Of a stretch of 51,132 bases of DNA, positions 1 through 7,232 are shown piece by piece; position 1 is the stretch's first letter; every line of letters begins with the position of its first letter. The position numbers and the translations under genes are program-made. The notes under the pieces were generated by a model. It worked only from the letters and a program-made list of their open reading frames with translations, made no database searches and was not told the DNA's origin. This stretch comes from Solidesulfovibrio magneticus str. Maddingley MBC34 (GTDB taxonomy: Bacteria > Desulfobacterota > Desulfovibrionia > Desulfovibrionales > Desulfovibrionaceae), in contig ALAO01000022.1 in assembly GCA_000307955.1 (NCBI GenBank), positions 1 to 51,132 on the forward strand, in the 5' to 3' direction.

Positions 1-110
1 CCCCCAGCCGCCGGAGGCATCTTTTTCTTCATTGTCACATGGCAATAACGCGACGACGCGTCACGTAAACGTCGTTTGTCGGGGCGGGGCGGCGGCGGTA
101 GACGGCGGGC

Positions 111-1274
111 ATGAACCTTACTGTGTCCCGGCGTCTGGGCGACGCTTTTTTTCGTTTTGTTCATGGCAGCCGCCTTGTCTACAACACCTGCTGGGAAGAC
201 CCGCGCCTGGATCGGCGTCTGTTGGCGCTGGGGGCCGACTCGCGGGTGGTGGTCATCACTTCGGCCGGCGACAACGCGTTGGACTATTTGCTGGACGATC
301 CGGCCGAGGTCGCCTGCGTGGACCTCAACTTCCGCCAGAACGCCTTGCTGGAGCTCAAGCGGGCGCTGTTTTGCCGGGCATCCTTCAAGGAACTCTTCAC
401 CTTTTTCGGCGAAGGCGGCGGCCCGTCCTGCGCCGCGACCTACGCCCGGCTGCGGAGGCATCTACCGGCCTACGCGGCGGCCTATTGGGATAAGAACATC
501 GCGTATTTCAAGGGCGGCCGGTTGTCGCGCTCTTTTTACCACCACGGCGCGTCCGGGGCGGCGGCCTTTTTGTTCACGCGGCTTTTGGGGCTGCTCAAGC
601 CCGGGCTGCGGCGCGAGCTGCCGCGTCTGCTGGCCGCCGGGGATTTGGCCGAGCAGCGCCGGGCGTTCGACGCCGTGGAGCCGGTCTTTTGGGATCGCCT
701 CAGCCGCTGGCTGGTGGCCCGGCCGGCGCTCATGGCCCTACTTGGCGTACCGCGTCCGCAGATCGCGCTGATTCGCGATTCCCATCCGGGCGGGCTGGAA
801 GGCTTCGTGCGCGAGAAGGTGCGCCGGGTGTTCACCGAAACCGCCATGGCCGAGAACTATTTCTGGCGGGTGTACCTCACCGGCCGCTACGCCCTGGAGT
901 GTTGCCCGGAGTATTTGAAGGAACAACATTTCGAGACGATCCGAGAGCGCCTGGGCAGGTTGACGACCCACACGGATTCCCTCAGCGGCTTCCTGGCCCG
1001 CCATCCCGGCCCCTACAGCCATTTCGTGCTGCTTGACCATCAGGACTGGCTGGCCAACCACGATCCGGCCGCCCTGGCCGAGGAGTGGGAGCGCATATTC
1101 GCCTCCGCCGCGCCCGGGGCCAAGGTGCTCATGCGTTCGGCCGGGCTGGACGTCTCGTTCGTGCCCGAGGCGGCCCGTCGTCGGTTGACCTTTTTCCCGG
1201 AGGTGACCGAGGCGCTGCACGCCGTTGATCGGGTCGGCACCTACGGCAGCCAGCATCTGGCGGTGGTGGCTTGA
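111..1274 (+). CDS. btaA: BtaA-like S-adenosylmethionine:diacylglycerol 3-amino-3-carboxypropyltransferase (DUF3419 family)
   Basis: 387 aa. The family moves the aminocarboxypropyl group of SAM to diacylglycerol, the first step of betaine lipid (DGTS) synthesis at the inner membrane. Visible family signatures are the N-terminal VYNTCWEDPRLD (residues 23-34), the SAM-site-like stretch VVVITSAGDNALDYLL (46-61) and the acidic VDLNFRQNALLELK (70-83), followed by the long helical middle usual for DUF3419 proteins. The length is within the family range. The start was chosen because the conserved region begins about 20 residues later; the ribosome binding site is weak. The stop codon shares one base with the ATG of a btaB-like methyltransferase, and that pairing supports a lipid role over a generic DUF3419 label. 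Substrate use is inferred from family and neighbour. Confidence 0.78.
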   Translation: MNLTVSRRLGDAFFRFVHGSRLVYNTCWEDPRLDRRLLALGADSRVVVITSAGDNALDYLLDDPAEVACVDLNFRQNALLELKRALFCRASFKELFTFFGEGGGPSCAATYARLRRHLPAYAAAYWDKNIAYFKGGRLSRSFYHHGASGAAAFLFTRLLGLLKPGLRRELPRLLAAGDLAEQRRAFDAVEPVFWDRLSRWLVARPALMALLGVPRPQIALIRDSHPGGLEGFVREKVRRVFTETAMAENYFWRVYLTGRYALECCPEYLKEQHFETIRERLGRLTTHTDSLSGFLARHPGPYSHFVLLDHQDWLANHDPAALAEEWERIFASAAPGAKVLMRSAGLDVSFVPEAARRRLTFFPEVTEALHAVDRVGTYGSQHLAVVA

Positions 1275-1903
1275 TGACGACCGACGCCTCGCCCTTGACC
1301 GGCTATTACCGGTTCCACGCCCGCATCTACGACGCCACGCGCTGGAGTTTTCTGTTCGGCCGCGACCGTCTCATCAACTTGGCCGCTGCAACCGTGGTCC
1401 GGGACGGCCTGGAGCGGTCGGCGCGAGCGGCCGAGATCGGCTGCGGCACCGGGCGCAATCTCCTGGCCCTGTCCCGGGCTCTGCCCGGGGCGTCGATCAT
1501 GGGCGTGGACTTGTGCCGGCCCATGCTGGAGCGCGCCCGCCGGGCCGTGGCTCGCACGGCCTGTCCGGCGCAGCTGCAATGCGCTGCTTACGGCCCCGAC
1601 ACGTTCGCGTCGGGTTCCCTGGACCTCGTCGTCTTTTCCTATGCCCTGACCATGTTCAATCCCGGCTGGGAGGCGGCCCTGGACACGGCCCGGGAGCATC
1701 TGGCCCCGGGGGGCCGCATTGCCGTGGTCGACTTCCACGATACGCCGGCCGGCTGGTTTCGGGCTTGGATGGGCGTCAACCATGTGCGGCTGGCCGGCCA
1801 CCTCATGCCCGAACTCCAGTCCCGCTTTACTCCCTGCCGTCAAGAGCTGCGGCCGGCCTACGCCGGGCTGTGGCGCTATTTCCTGTTCCTCGGGCAAAAA
1901 TAA
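1274..1903 (+). CDS. btaB: BtaB-like SAM-dependent N-methyltransferase
   Basis: 209 aa, class I methyltransferase. Motif I is AEIGCGTGRNL (residues 53-63), the acidic end of strand 2 is GVDLCRPML (77-85), and a motif-IV-like DLVVFSYALTMF follows. In the betaine lipid pathway BtaB adds three methyl groups to the diacylglycerylhomoserine made by BtaA. A TTG lies directly upstream, but the ATG at 1274 overlaps the btaA stop as TGATG, the usual arrangement for translational coupling, so I prefer it. The C-terminal RPAYAGLWRYFLFLGQK resembles other BtaB tails. A terminator hairpin begins at the stop codon. The role depends on the btaA assignment; alone the protein could only be called a methyltransferase. 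Confidence 0.72.
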   Translation: MTTDASPLTGYYRFHARIYDATRWSFLFGRDRLINLAAATVVRDGLERSARAAEIGCGTGRNLLALSRALPGASIMGVDLCRPMLERARRAVARTACPAQLQCAAYGPDTFASGSLDLVVFSYALTMFNPGWEAALDTAREHLAPGGRIAVVDFHDTPAGWFRAWMGVNHVRLAGHLMPELQSRFTPCRQELRPAYAGLWRYFLFLGQK

Positions 1904-1942
1904 AAGGCGCGTCGGCCGGTTATCCGGTCCGTCGCGCCTTTT
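1902..1942. terminator. Bidirectional intrinsic terminator between btaB and the convergent flavoprotein gene
   Basis: A long stem with arms beginning AAAAGGCGCG and ending CGCGCCTTTT, with a second GC block (CGGCCGG / CCGGTCCG) around a TTAT loop. It carries T-runs on both strands (TTTT to the right, TTTTATTTTT to the left), so it can end transcription from both sides. Confidence 0.85.
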
Positions 1943-2022
1943 GCCGTAAAACACAACGACAGTTGTGTTTTCGAATCTACTATGCTGTTTTGCTCGGCTT
2001 CCCTTGAGCAATACCGTCGACA

Positions 2023-3114
2023 TTACACCGGCGAGGCGGCCTCGGCCGCTTCGTAGCCTTCGACCAACTCCTTGAACAGTTCCGCCACCGACATGATGCG
2101 GTCCACCCGCCAGGCGTTTTGCCCGGCGAAGGCGAAGCCGTGGCGCAGCCGGCCCTTTTTGGCGTTGGCCAGGGCCAGGGTGATGCAGTAGGGGGCCTTG
2201 GTGTAGTCGCAGGTGTGGATGCAGCGGTAGGGGCAGCGGGCCGGCGTCTTGGAACCCTCGGCGGCGAGGTCGAGGAATTCGTTGTGGAGGGCTCGGCCAG
2301 GCATGCCCACGGGGCTTTTGATGATGACCACGTCTTTTTCCGTGGCCTCGACGTAGCTTTGCTTGAAGCGGTCGTCGGCGTCGCATTCGTAGGTGGCGAC
2401 GAACCGGGTGCCCATTTGGACGCCGGCCGCGCCAAGCTCGATGAAGCGGCGGATGTCGGCCCCGGTGTAGACGCCGCCGGCGGCGATGACCGGAATGGGC
2501 GCGCCGTTGGGGGCGGTGTAGGGGGCGACCCCGGCCACCACCTCGCTGACGAGCTTTTCCAAAACAAAGTCAGGGTCGTCGATCTGCTCGGCCTTGAATC
2601 CCAGATGGCCGCCGGCCATGGGGCCTTCGACCACGAAGGCGTCAGGGGTGCGGCCGAAGCGCGACAGCCATTTCTTGCACAGGATCACGGCGGCCCGGGC
2701 CGATGACACGATGGGCACGAGCTTGGTGCGCGCGCCTTCGGGCAGGTGTCCCGGCAGGTCCAGCGGCAGGCCGGCCCCGGAAAAGATGGCGTCCACGTTT
2801 TCGCGAATGGCGGTTTTGACCAACTCCGCGAAGTTGGCCATGGCCATCATGATGTTGACGCCGATGGCGCCGCCTGGCGCGGCTTCCTTGGCGGCACGGA
2901 TTTCCCTGGCCAGCACCCGGTTGTTGGCTTCGATGTAGTTGGAGCCGAAATCCGGCTCGTTCATGCCGATGCCGGCCGCCGAGATGACGCCGAAGCCCCC
3001 GGCTGCGGCCACGGCCGAAGCCAAACCGGAAAGGGAGATGCCTACGCCCATCCCGCCCTGGATGATGGCCCTGGGGATGGTAAGGTCACCGATGGTTAAG
3101 GAAGGAAACGACAA
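2023..3114 (-). CDS. Nitronate monooxygenase / NAD(P)H-dependent flavin oxidoreductase family protein
   Basis: 363 aa from a TTG start. The frame stays open to 3336, but upstream residues look like non-coding sequence; the TTG at 3114 has GGAG five bases before it and sits just before the conserved FPSLTIGDLTIPRAIIQGG. FMN TIM-barrel features are IIQGGMGVGIS (17-27), GVNIMMAM (85-92), MAGGHLGF with the likely catalytic His170, and the phosphate-binding IPVIAAGGVYTGADI (207-221) and GAAGVQMGTRF (228-238). A four-Cys cluster (C294, C298, C302, C310) lies near the C-terminus. Family members oxidise nitronates or act as FabK-like enoyl reductases; which reaction applies cannot be read here. It stands alone, convergent with btaAB. 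Confidence 0.8.
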   Translation of the reverse strand: MSFPSLTIGDLTIPRAIIQGGMGVGISLSGLASAVAAAGGFGVISAAGIGMNEPDFGSNYIEANNRVLAREIRAAKEAAPGGAIGVNIMMAMANFAELVKTAIRENVDAIFSGAGLPLDLPGHLPEGARTKLVPIVSSARAAVILCKKWLSRFGRTPDAFVVEGPMAGGHLGFKAEQIDDPDFVLEKLVSEVVAGVAPYTAPNGAPIPVIAAGGVYTGADIRRFIELGAAGVQMGTRFVATYECDADDRFKQSYVEATEKDVVIIKSPVGMPGRALHNEFLDLAAEGSKTPARCPYRCIHTCDYTKAPYCITLALANAKKGRLRHGFAFAGQNAWRVDRIMSVAELFKELVEGYEAAEAASPV

Positions 3115-3893
3115 AGGGGCTCCGAAGGTTGCGGGTGGAGGCGATAGTGCCTGTCCTTCCTTGGGAAGGGGCTTAAGTCCATGGCGTCTCGGTCCCAGGC
3201 GTTTGCCAACGCCGTCTCGAGACGCTGCTTGTTGCAATCCGCGTCGACGGACGCGCTGCCGCCGACTTCCCGCCCAGGGGAAGGGCAGCGGCGTAAACGT
3301 CAAGCGCCTGGCGGGTGCGCCGAAACGCCGGGCCATGCCCCGGATCGGGGCGATGGTCCCGGTGGTTGGTCCGGGCGACCGGCCGGGCCGGAGAGTCCGC
3401 CGAAGCGCCCCTATACCGTTAGGACCGCCCTTCTGGCAATGAGGTGTTGGGGCCTTTCGCGCTTGTCGTCAGACGTTTTTTTGTGAGGCCGCGTATTTTA
3501 GCCTTGGCGGCGTTTCCCCGCGCAGGGGGCGGCGACGGCATTACGCGGTTTGCGGGGTGCGGCGCGGTGGCCGGGGGGAGGGCGACCGGCGATGTCTCGG
3601 AGGCGGGCAAGGCGTTTGGGATTTTCGGCCATGCCGCTACGGTTGATTGTGAAGGAATTATCATACGGCGAACTTTTTGGCGTCGCCATGTTGCATCGAA
3701 TCGTGAAGCAATTCCTGAATCCGCCCCGGGGAGCGTCCTGGCCGTCGCGGCGAAACTTTTTAATTAAATCAATAAATTCATAATATTGTGTGTTTGCTTA
3801 GGGGGGCGCTAGAGGCGAGCGGAAAACTTTTTCCCAGGCTCCTGCTGGCGTGCGCCGGAAGTATCTGCTACGATTTTGACAAATTATTGTCTC

Positions 3894-3923
3894 TTGACGG
3901 CGGCCGAAGTTCGAAGATATAAG
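3894..3923 (+). promoter_or_regulatory. Sigma70-type promoter candidate upstream of nuo
   Basis: TTGACG, an 18-bp spacer, then TATAAG. A further TTGACA lies at 3886-3891. The predicted start near 3930 would give a leader of about 490 nt before nuoJ, containing the small ORF at 4043. Based on sequence match only. Confidence 0.35.
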
Positions 3924-4042
3924 CAACCCGCCTCGCGTGTTACCGTTCTTTGAAATAATCACACGTCATGCACGGAAACGTGTTCTATAAATCGCGTGTT
4001 ATACAGGATCAGACAGCAATACTCTGGCAAGCTTGTTATTAA

Positions 4043-4288
4043 ATGCACGTGACAACTGGGTATAGATTCAAAAAGTGTTGCAAAGAGCTTGTGAAATTTA
4101 TGAAGAGCGATGCAGTGTGGGAAAAAAATCACATGCCACCATGGATTATACGGCGTTTTAACGCGTTTTTTGCTAATGATATTGATTTTTATGGTAGATT
4201 AATTGAGTGTTTTGCGTCAATGAAACGAAATGAACGATTAGATGAAAATAAAATAGCATTGTATAAATGTCTTGAAAAACGTGTTTGA
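4043..4288 (+). CDS. Small orphan protein, AT-rich (possible)
   Basis: 81 aa, not recognised. The protein has balanced composition with many Lys, Asn, Ile and Phe codons (for example MPPWIIRRFNAFFANDIDFYG), no low-complexity runs and no signal peptide. Codon use is AT-rich, unlike the GC-rich neighbours, as expected of acquired DNA. No clear ribosome binding site precedes the ATG, the main argument against it. It ends about 135 bp before nuoJ. It could be a small acquired gene, a leader peptide, or chance in AT-rich control DNA. Confidence 0.3.
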   Translation: MHVTTGYRFKKCCKELVKFMKSDAVWEKNHMPPWIIRRFNAFFANDIDFYGRLIECFASMKRNERLDENKIALYKCLEKRV

Positions 4289-4422
4289 TTTTTAAAATCC
4301 TAATTTATGTGTAAATTCTATGCCGCCACATGAGTTCAGATTCGCAACGTCGACTGGGGGGTGTTCGGTATGGTCAGTTTGAAGAAGTCCAGAAGCCTTA
4401 CGAGGAGAACAGCGGGGCGCTT

Positions 4423-4941
4423 ATGAATGAAATGTACCTTGGGCAGGCAGCCTTTGCCTTCTACAGCCTGATCGCCCTTGCCGGCGGCGTCCTCGCCGTG
4501 TCCGCGGCAAGCCTCGTTCGGGCCATGCTCGGCTTGGTCGTATCCCTTTTCGGCGTCGCCGGACTCTATCTGCTGCTCCTGGCCGACTTCGTCGCCCTCA
4601 TGCAGATCCTGATCTACGTCGGCGCCGTCACCGTGCTCATCTTCTTCGCCATCATGCTCACCCGGGCCTCGGCCGACGGCGGCGAAGCCCAGGGGCCGGG
4701 GCTTCGCGGCAACCTGCGCGGCGTGTTCGGGGCGCTGCTCCCGGCCGGCATCCTCGTGCCCTGCCTGGCCGTCTACGGCGTCGCCGGATTCCCCACTCCC
4801 AAAAACGTCAGCCCGGCCGAACTCGGCGCCGGACTGCTCGGTCCCTACACCATGGCCTTCGAGCTCATTTCGGTGGTGCTCCTGGCCGCCATGGCCGGCG
4901 CGGTGTTGCTGGCCTTTGAAAAGCGAGGAGCCGCCAAATGA
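4423..4941 (+). CDS. nuoJ: NADH-quinone oxidoreductase-type subunit J
   Basis: 172 aa, membrane-arm subunit of complex I. The frame opens at 4330, but the first 31 residues are polar and unlike NuoJ; the ATG at 4423 gives the expected start, MNEMYLGQAAFAFYSLIAL, with a GAGGAG some distance upstream. Five membrane segments are visible, including the conserved third one (ADFVALMQILIYVGAVTVLIFFAIMLTRA), whose helix distortion is part of the coupling path in the family. First gene of the operon; it overlaps nuoK by four bases. Confidence 0.9.
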   Translation: MNEMYLGQAAFAFYSLIALAGGVLAVSAASLVRAMLGLVVSLFGVAGLYLLLLADFVALMQILIYVGAVTVLIFFAIMLTRASADGGEAQGPGLRGNLRGVFGALLPAGILVPCLAVYGVAGFPTPKNVSPAELGAGLLGPYTMAFELISVVLLAAMAGAVLLAFEKRGAAK

Positions 4942-5246
4942 ATCCGCTTGTCTTCTACCAGACCGTGGCCCTGCTCCTGCTCGGCCTTGGCCTCTACGCC
5001 CTGGTCGCCCGGCGAACGCTGGTCGGCATGCTCATCGGCGTGGAGCTGATGCTCAACGGCGCGGGCCTGTCCATCGTGGCCGCCGCCCAGCTGACCTCGG
5101 CCGACGCCGTGCTCGGACAGCTCGGGGCGCTTTTGGTCATGGGACTGGCCGCCGCCGAAGCCACGTTGGTCCTGGCCATTGTCTTGGTTGTTTCCAAACG
5201 GTTCGGGGACGCCTCGGCGGACGCCCCCAGCGAACTCAAGGGGTAG
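4938..5246 (+). CDS. nuoK: NADH-quinone oxidoreductase-type subunit K
   Basis: 102 aa, three membrane segments, the normal NuoK length. It contains the two family Glu residues in segments 2 and 3: the first in GVELMLNGAGLSIV, the second in GLAAAEATLVLAIV. These carry the proton path between the Q module and the antiporters. ATG overlaps the nuoJ stop (ATGA), indicating coupled translation. Confidence 0.93.
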   Translation: MNPLVFYQTVALLLLGLGLYALVARRTLVGMLIGVELMLNGAGLSIVAAAQLTSADAVLGQLGALLVMGLAAAEATLVLAIVLVVSKRFGDASADAPSELKG

Positions 5247-5249
5247 TCC

Positions 5250-6743
5250 ATGGCCGCCAACGTCCAAACCGTCGAAAGCGCCCGGGTGCTCCTGCCCCTG
5301 GTCGTCACGTTCCTGGCCCCCATCGTCTTGTGGCGACTGCGTAAAAACATCAACGTCCGGGAAGGCGTCTCCTTTGCCGCCGCCGCCCTGGCCTTTTTCT
5401 CGGTCCTGTCCATGGTCCCGGGCGTCCTGGACGGCGTCATCTGGACCTATCATCTCGTCACCTTCTTCCCCGGCGTCTCCATCACCTTCGCCGTGGACGG
5501 CCTGTCGCTCATCTTCGCTATCGTAGCCACGTTCTTGTGGTTTTTCGCCACCAGCTACAACATCGGCTACATGCGCTCGCTCAATGAGCACGCCCAGACG
5601 CGCTATTACTTCTGCTTCGCCGTGGCCATCTTCGGGGCCGTGGGCGTGGCCTTTTCCGGCACCGTGGTCACCCTCTACCTCTTCTACGAGGTCATCACCG
5701 TCTTCACTTATCCCCTGGTCGCCCACCATCAGGACGAAGAGGGGTACAAGGGCGCGCGCAAGTATTTGGTGTACCTCATGGGCACCTCCAAGCTGTTCCT
5801 GCTGCCGGCCATGATCCTCACCTACGTCTTGTGCGGCACGCTGGACTTCAACCTCGGCGACATCTCGCGCGGCATGTTCCCGCCGGGCGCCGATCCCAAG
5901 CTCGTGACCATCACCTACTTCCTGTTCCTCTACGGCCTGGGCAAGGCGGCGCTCATGCCCATCCACAACTGGCTGCCCTCGGCCATGGTCGCGCCAACCC
6001 CGGTTTCGGCCCTGCTGCACGCCGTGGCCGTGGTCAAGGCCGGCGTGTTCTCGGTGTCGCGCATCATGCTGTCCTGCTTCGGCGTGGATCTGCTGTCCAG
6101 CCTGGGCCTGGGACTCATCACCGCCTACCTGGCCGCCTTCACCATCGTCGTGGCCTCCATCATCGCGCTGACCAAAGAGGACCTCAAAGCCCGGCTGGCC
6201 TATTCCACCGTCAGCCAACTGTCCTACATCATCATTGGCGTGGCCATGCTCTCGCCCCTGGCCGTCAAGGGTGGGCTGCTCCACATCGCCCACCATGCCT
6301 TTGCCAAGATCACGCTCTTTTTTGCCGCCGGCGCGATCTACGTGGCCACCCACCTGAAAAAGATCCCGCTCATGGACGGCATCGGACGCAAGATGCCGTT
6401 TACTTTCGGGGCCTTTGCCGTGGCCGCCCTGTCCATGATCGGCGTGCCGCCGGTCTCCGGCTTCGTCACCAAATGGTACCTGGCCAATGGGGCCGTGAGC
6501 ATCCACCAGTACATCCTGCTGCTGGCCTTGCTCGCCTCCACGCTCTTAAACGCCGGCTACTTCGTGCCGGTGGTCTACCGGGCCTTTTTCCGGCCCCCAG
6601 CCGAGGGCGTGGATCATTCCCACTTCAAGGAGGCCCCCATGGTCATGGTGGTGCCCCTTTGCCTGACGGCGCTGATCTCCGTGCTGCTCGGGCTTTTCCC
6701 GGGAACCTTCGGCTCGTTTACCGACGTGTTCGGAGGATTCTAG
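5250..6743 (+). CDS. Antiporter-like membrane subunit, MrpD/NuoM type (first of four)
   Basis: 497 aa, about 14 membrane segments, proton-conducting membrane transporter family (NuoL/M/N, MrpA/D). Features: WFFATSYNIGYM (TM4-5 region), the Glu-bearing LYLFYEVITVFTYPLVAHHQ, and the central-Lys motif APTPVSALLHAVAVVKAG. At this length it lacks the NuoL C-terminal lateral helix, so it matches NuoM/MrpD rather than NuoL although it holds the usual nuoL position after nuoK. Starts three bases after the nuoK stop. Followed by a 222-bp structured gap. Expected role: one ion-translocating channel of the membrane arm. Confidence 0.82.
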   Translation: MAANVQTVESARVLLPLVVTFLAPIVLWRLRKNINVREGVSFAAAALAFFSVLSMVPGVLDGVIWTYHLVTFFPGVSITFAVDGLSLIFAIVATFLWFFATSYNIGYMRSLNEHAQTRYYFCFAVAIFGAVGVAFSGTVVTLYLFYEVITVFTYPLVAHHQDEEGYKGARKYLVYLMGTSKLFLLPAMILTYVLCGTLDFNLGDISRGMFPPGADPKLVTITYFLFLYGLGKAALMPIHNWLPSAMVAPTPVSALLHAVAVVKAGVFSVSRIMLSCFGVDLLSSLGLGLITAYLAAFTIVVASIIALTKEDLKARLAYSTVSQLSYIIIGVAMLSPLAVKGGLLHIAHHAFAKITLFFAAGAIYVATHLKKIPLMDGIGRKMPFTFGAFAVAALSMIGVPPVSGFVTKWYLANGAVSIHQYILLLALLASTLLNAGYFVPVVYRAFFRPPAEGVDHSHFKEAPMVMVVPLCLTALISVLLGLFPGTFGSFTDVFGGF

Positions 6744-6757
6744 GCAAGCCCCGCCGC

Positions 6758-6775
6758 GAAATACGCCCGTATTTC
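6758..6775. repeat. Hairpin in the nuo intergenic gap (1)
   Basis: Perfect inverted repeat GAAATACG-CC-CGTATTTC starting 14 bases after the antiporter stop. There is no T-run, so it is not a standard terminator; it could stabilise the upstream mRNA end. Confidence 0.45.
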
Positions 6776-6880
6776 ACCGGTTAGGCGCGCCGACGCAGAC
6801 AGCCCGTCAGGGCGTGCGCGGCGCGAGGGCAGGGGAGTCGTGGCCATGACCGGCCGCCTGGGAGAAGCCGGGCGGTTGGA

Positions 6881-6905
6881 GACCTCGGGGGCAAAACCCG
6901 AGGTC
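6881..6905. repeat. Hairpin in the nuo intergenic gap (2)
   Basis: Perfect 9-bp stem GACCTCGGG / CCCGAGGTC around a 7-base loop, 60 bases before the next gene. Again no T-run. With the hairpin at 6758 it makes this the only highly structured gap in the operon. Confidence 0.45.
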
Positions 6906-6965
6906 GCGTGAAACGAAAGTTGCCGGCGCTGGGAACGCGCCGTTTGGAAAGCAAGGGAGGACGTC

Positions 6966-7232
6966 ATGCGGGAACCGCAACTGCTGGGGAGCTGGCTCGA
7001 AGCGGCCAGGGCCAGGGCGGACGCCTGGAAAAAGGCCTTGTTCATCGTGCTCGGGGCGCTTGTGGCCCTAAACCTCTTTATAACGCCCCATCATCCGCAT
7101 TTTACCGGCGAAGGCCTGCCCGGCTTCTGGGCCGTGTTTTCCCTGGGCGCGGCCATAGCCATGGTCTACGTGCTCAAAAAGATCGTCTACCCCGTGTTGG
7201 CGCGTCCGGAGGATGACAATGGCCGGCCTTGA
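6966..7232 (+). CDS. Small membrane protein of the complex I operon
   Basis: 88 aa, not recognised as a standard Nuo or Mrp subunit. Two hydrophobic segments are visible: ALFIVLGALVALNLFI (about residues 24-39) and FWAVFSLGAAIAMVYVLKKI (about 55-74), joined by a His/Pro-rich loop (TPHHPHF). AAGGGAGG lies seven bases before the ATG, a good ribosome binding site. Its stop overlaps the next antiporter gene by 14 bp, so it is translated with the complex. Probably an accessory membrane-arm subunit or assembly factor; function unknown. Confidence 0.75.
   Translation: MREPQLLGSWLEAARARADAWKKALFIVLGALVALNLFITPHHPHFTGEGLPGFWAVFSLGAAIAMVYVLKKIVYPVLARPEDDNGRP

Larger units (their letters stand above)
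3115..4422. other. Gene-poor region with AT-rich island upstream of the nuo operon
   Basis: About 1.3 kb between the flavoprotein start and nuoJ. From 3115 to about 3760 the sequence is GC-rich and I see no convincing gene; the open frames there have atypical composition. From about 3765 to 4330 it turns clearly AT-rich, unlike everything around it, and holds a promoter candidate (3894-3923) and one small ORF (4043-4288). It probably contains the control region of the nuo operon. Confidence 0.5.

Noticed and set aside
3115-3336. N-terminal extension of the flavoprotein to an ATG at 3336
   Set aside because: Residues are Arg/Pro-rich and unlike the family; the TTG at 3114 has a well-spaced GGAG and matches the family start.
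3444-3767. Open frames on both strands between the flavoprotein gene and the AT-rich island
   Set aside because: Composition is Arg/Gly/Ala-rich without motifs and frames overlap each other; no ribosome binding site.
4845-6506. 553-codon frame antisense to the complex I antiporter gene, and similar long antisense frames at 7174-8379, 10905-12041 and 16423-17784
   Set aside because: Gly/His/Asp/Gln-rich proteins typical of the complementary strand of GC-rich genes; the sense genes are certain.
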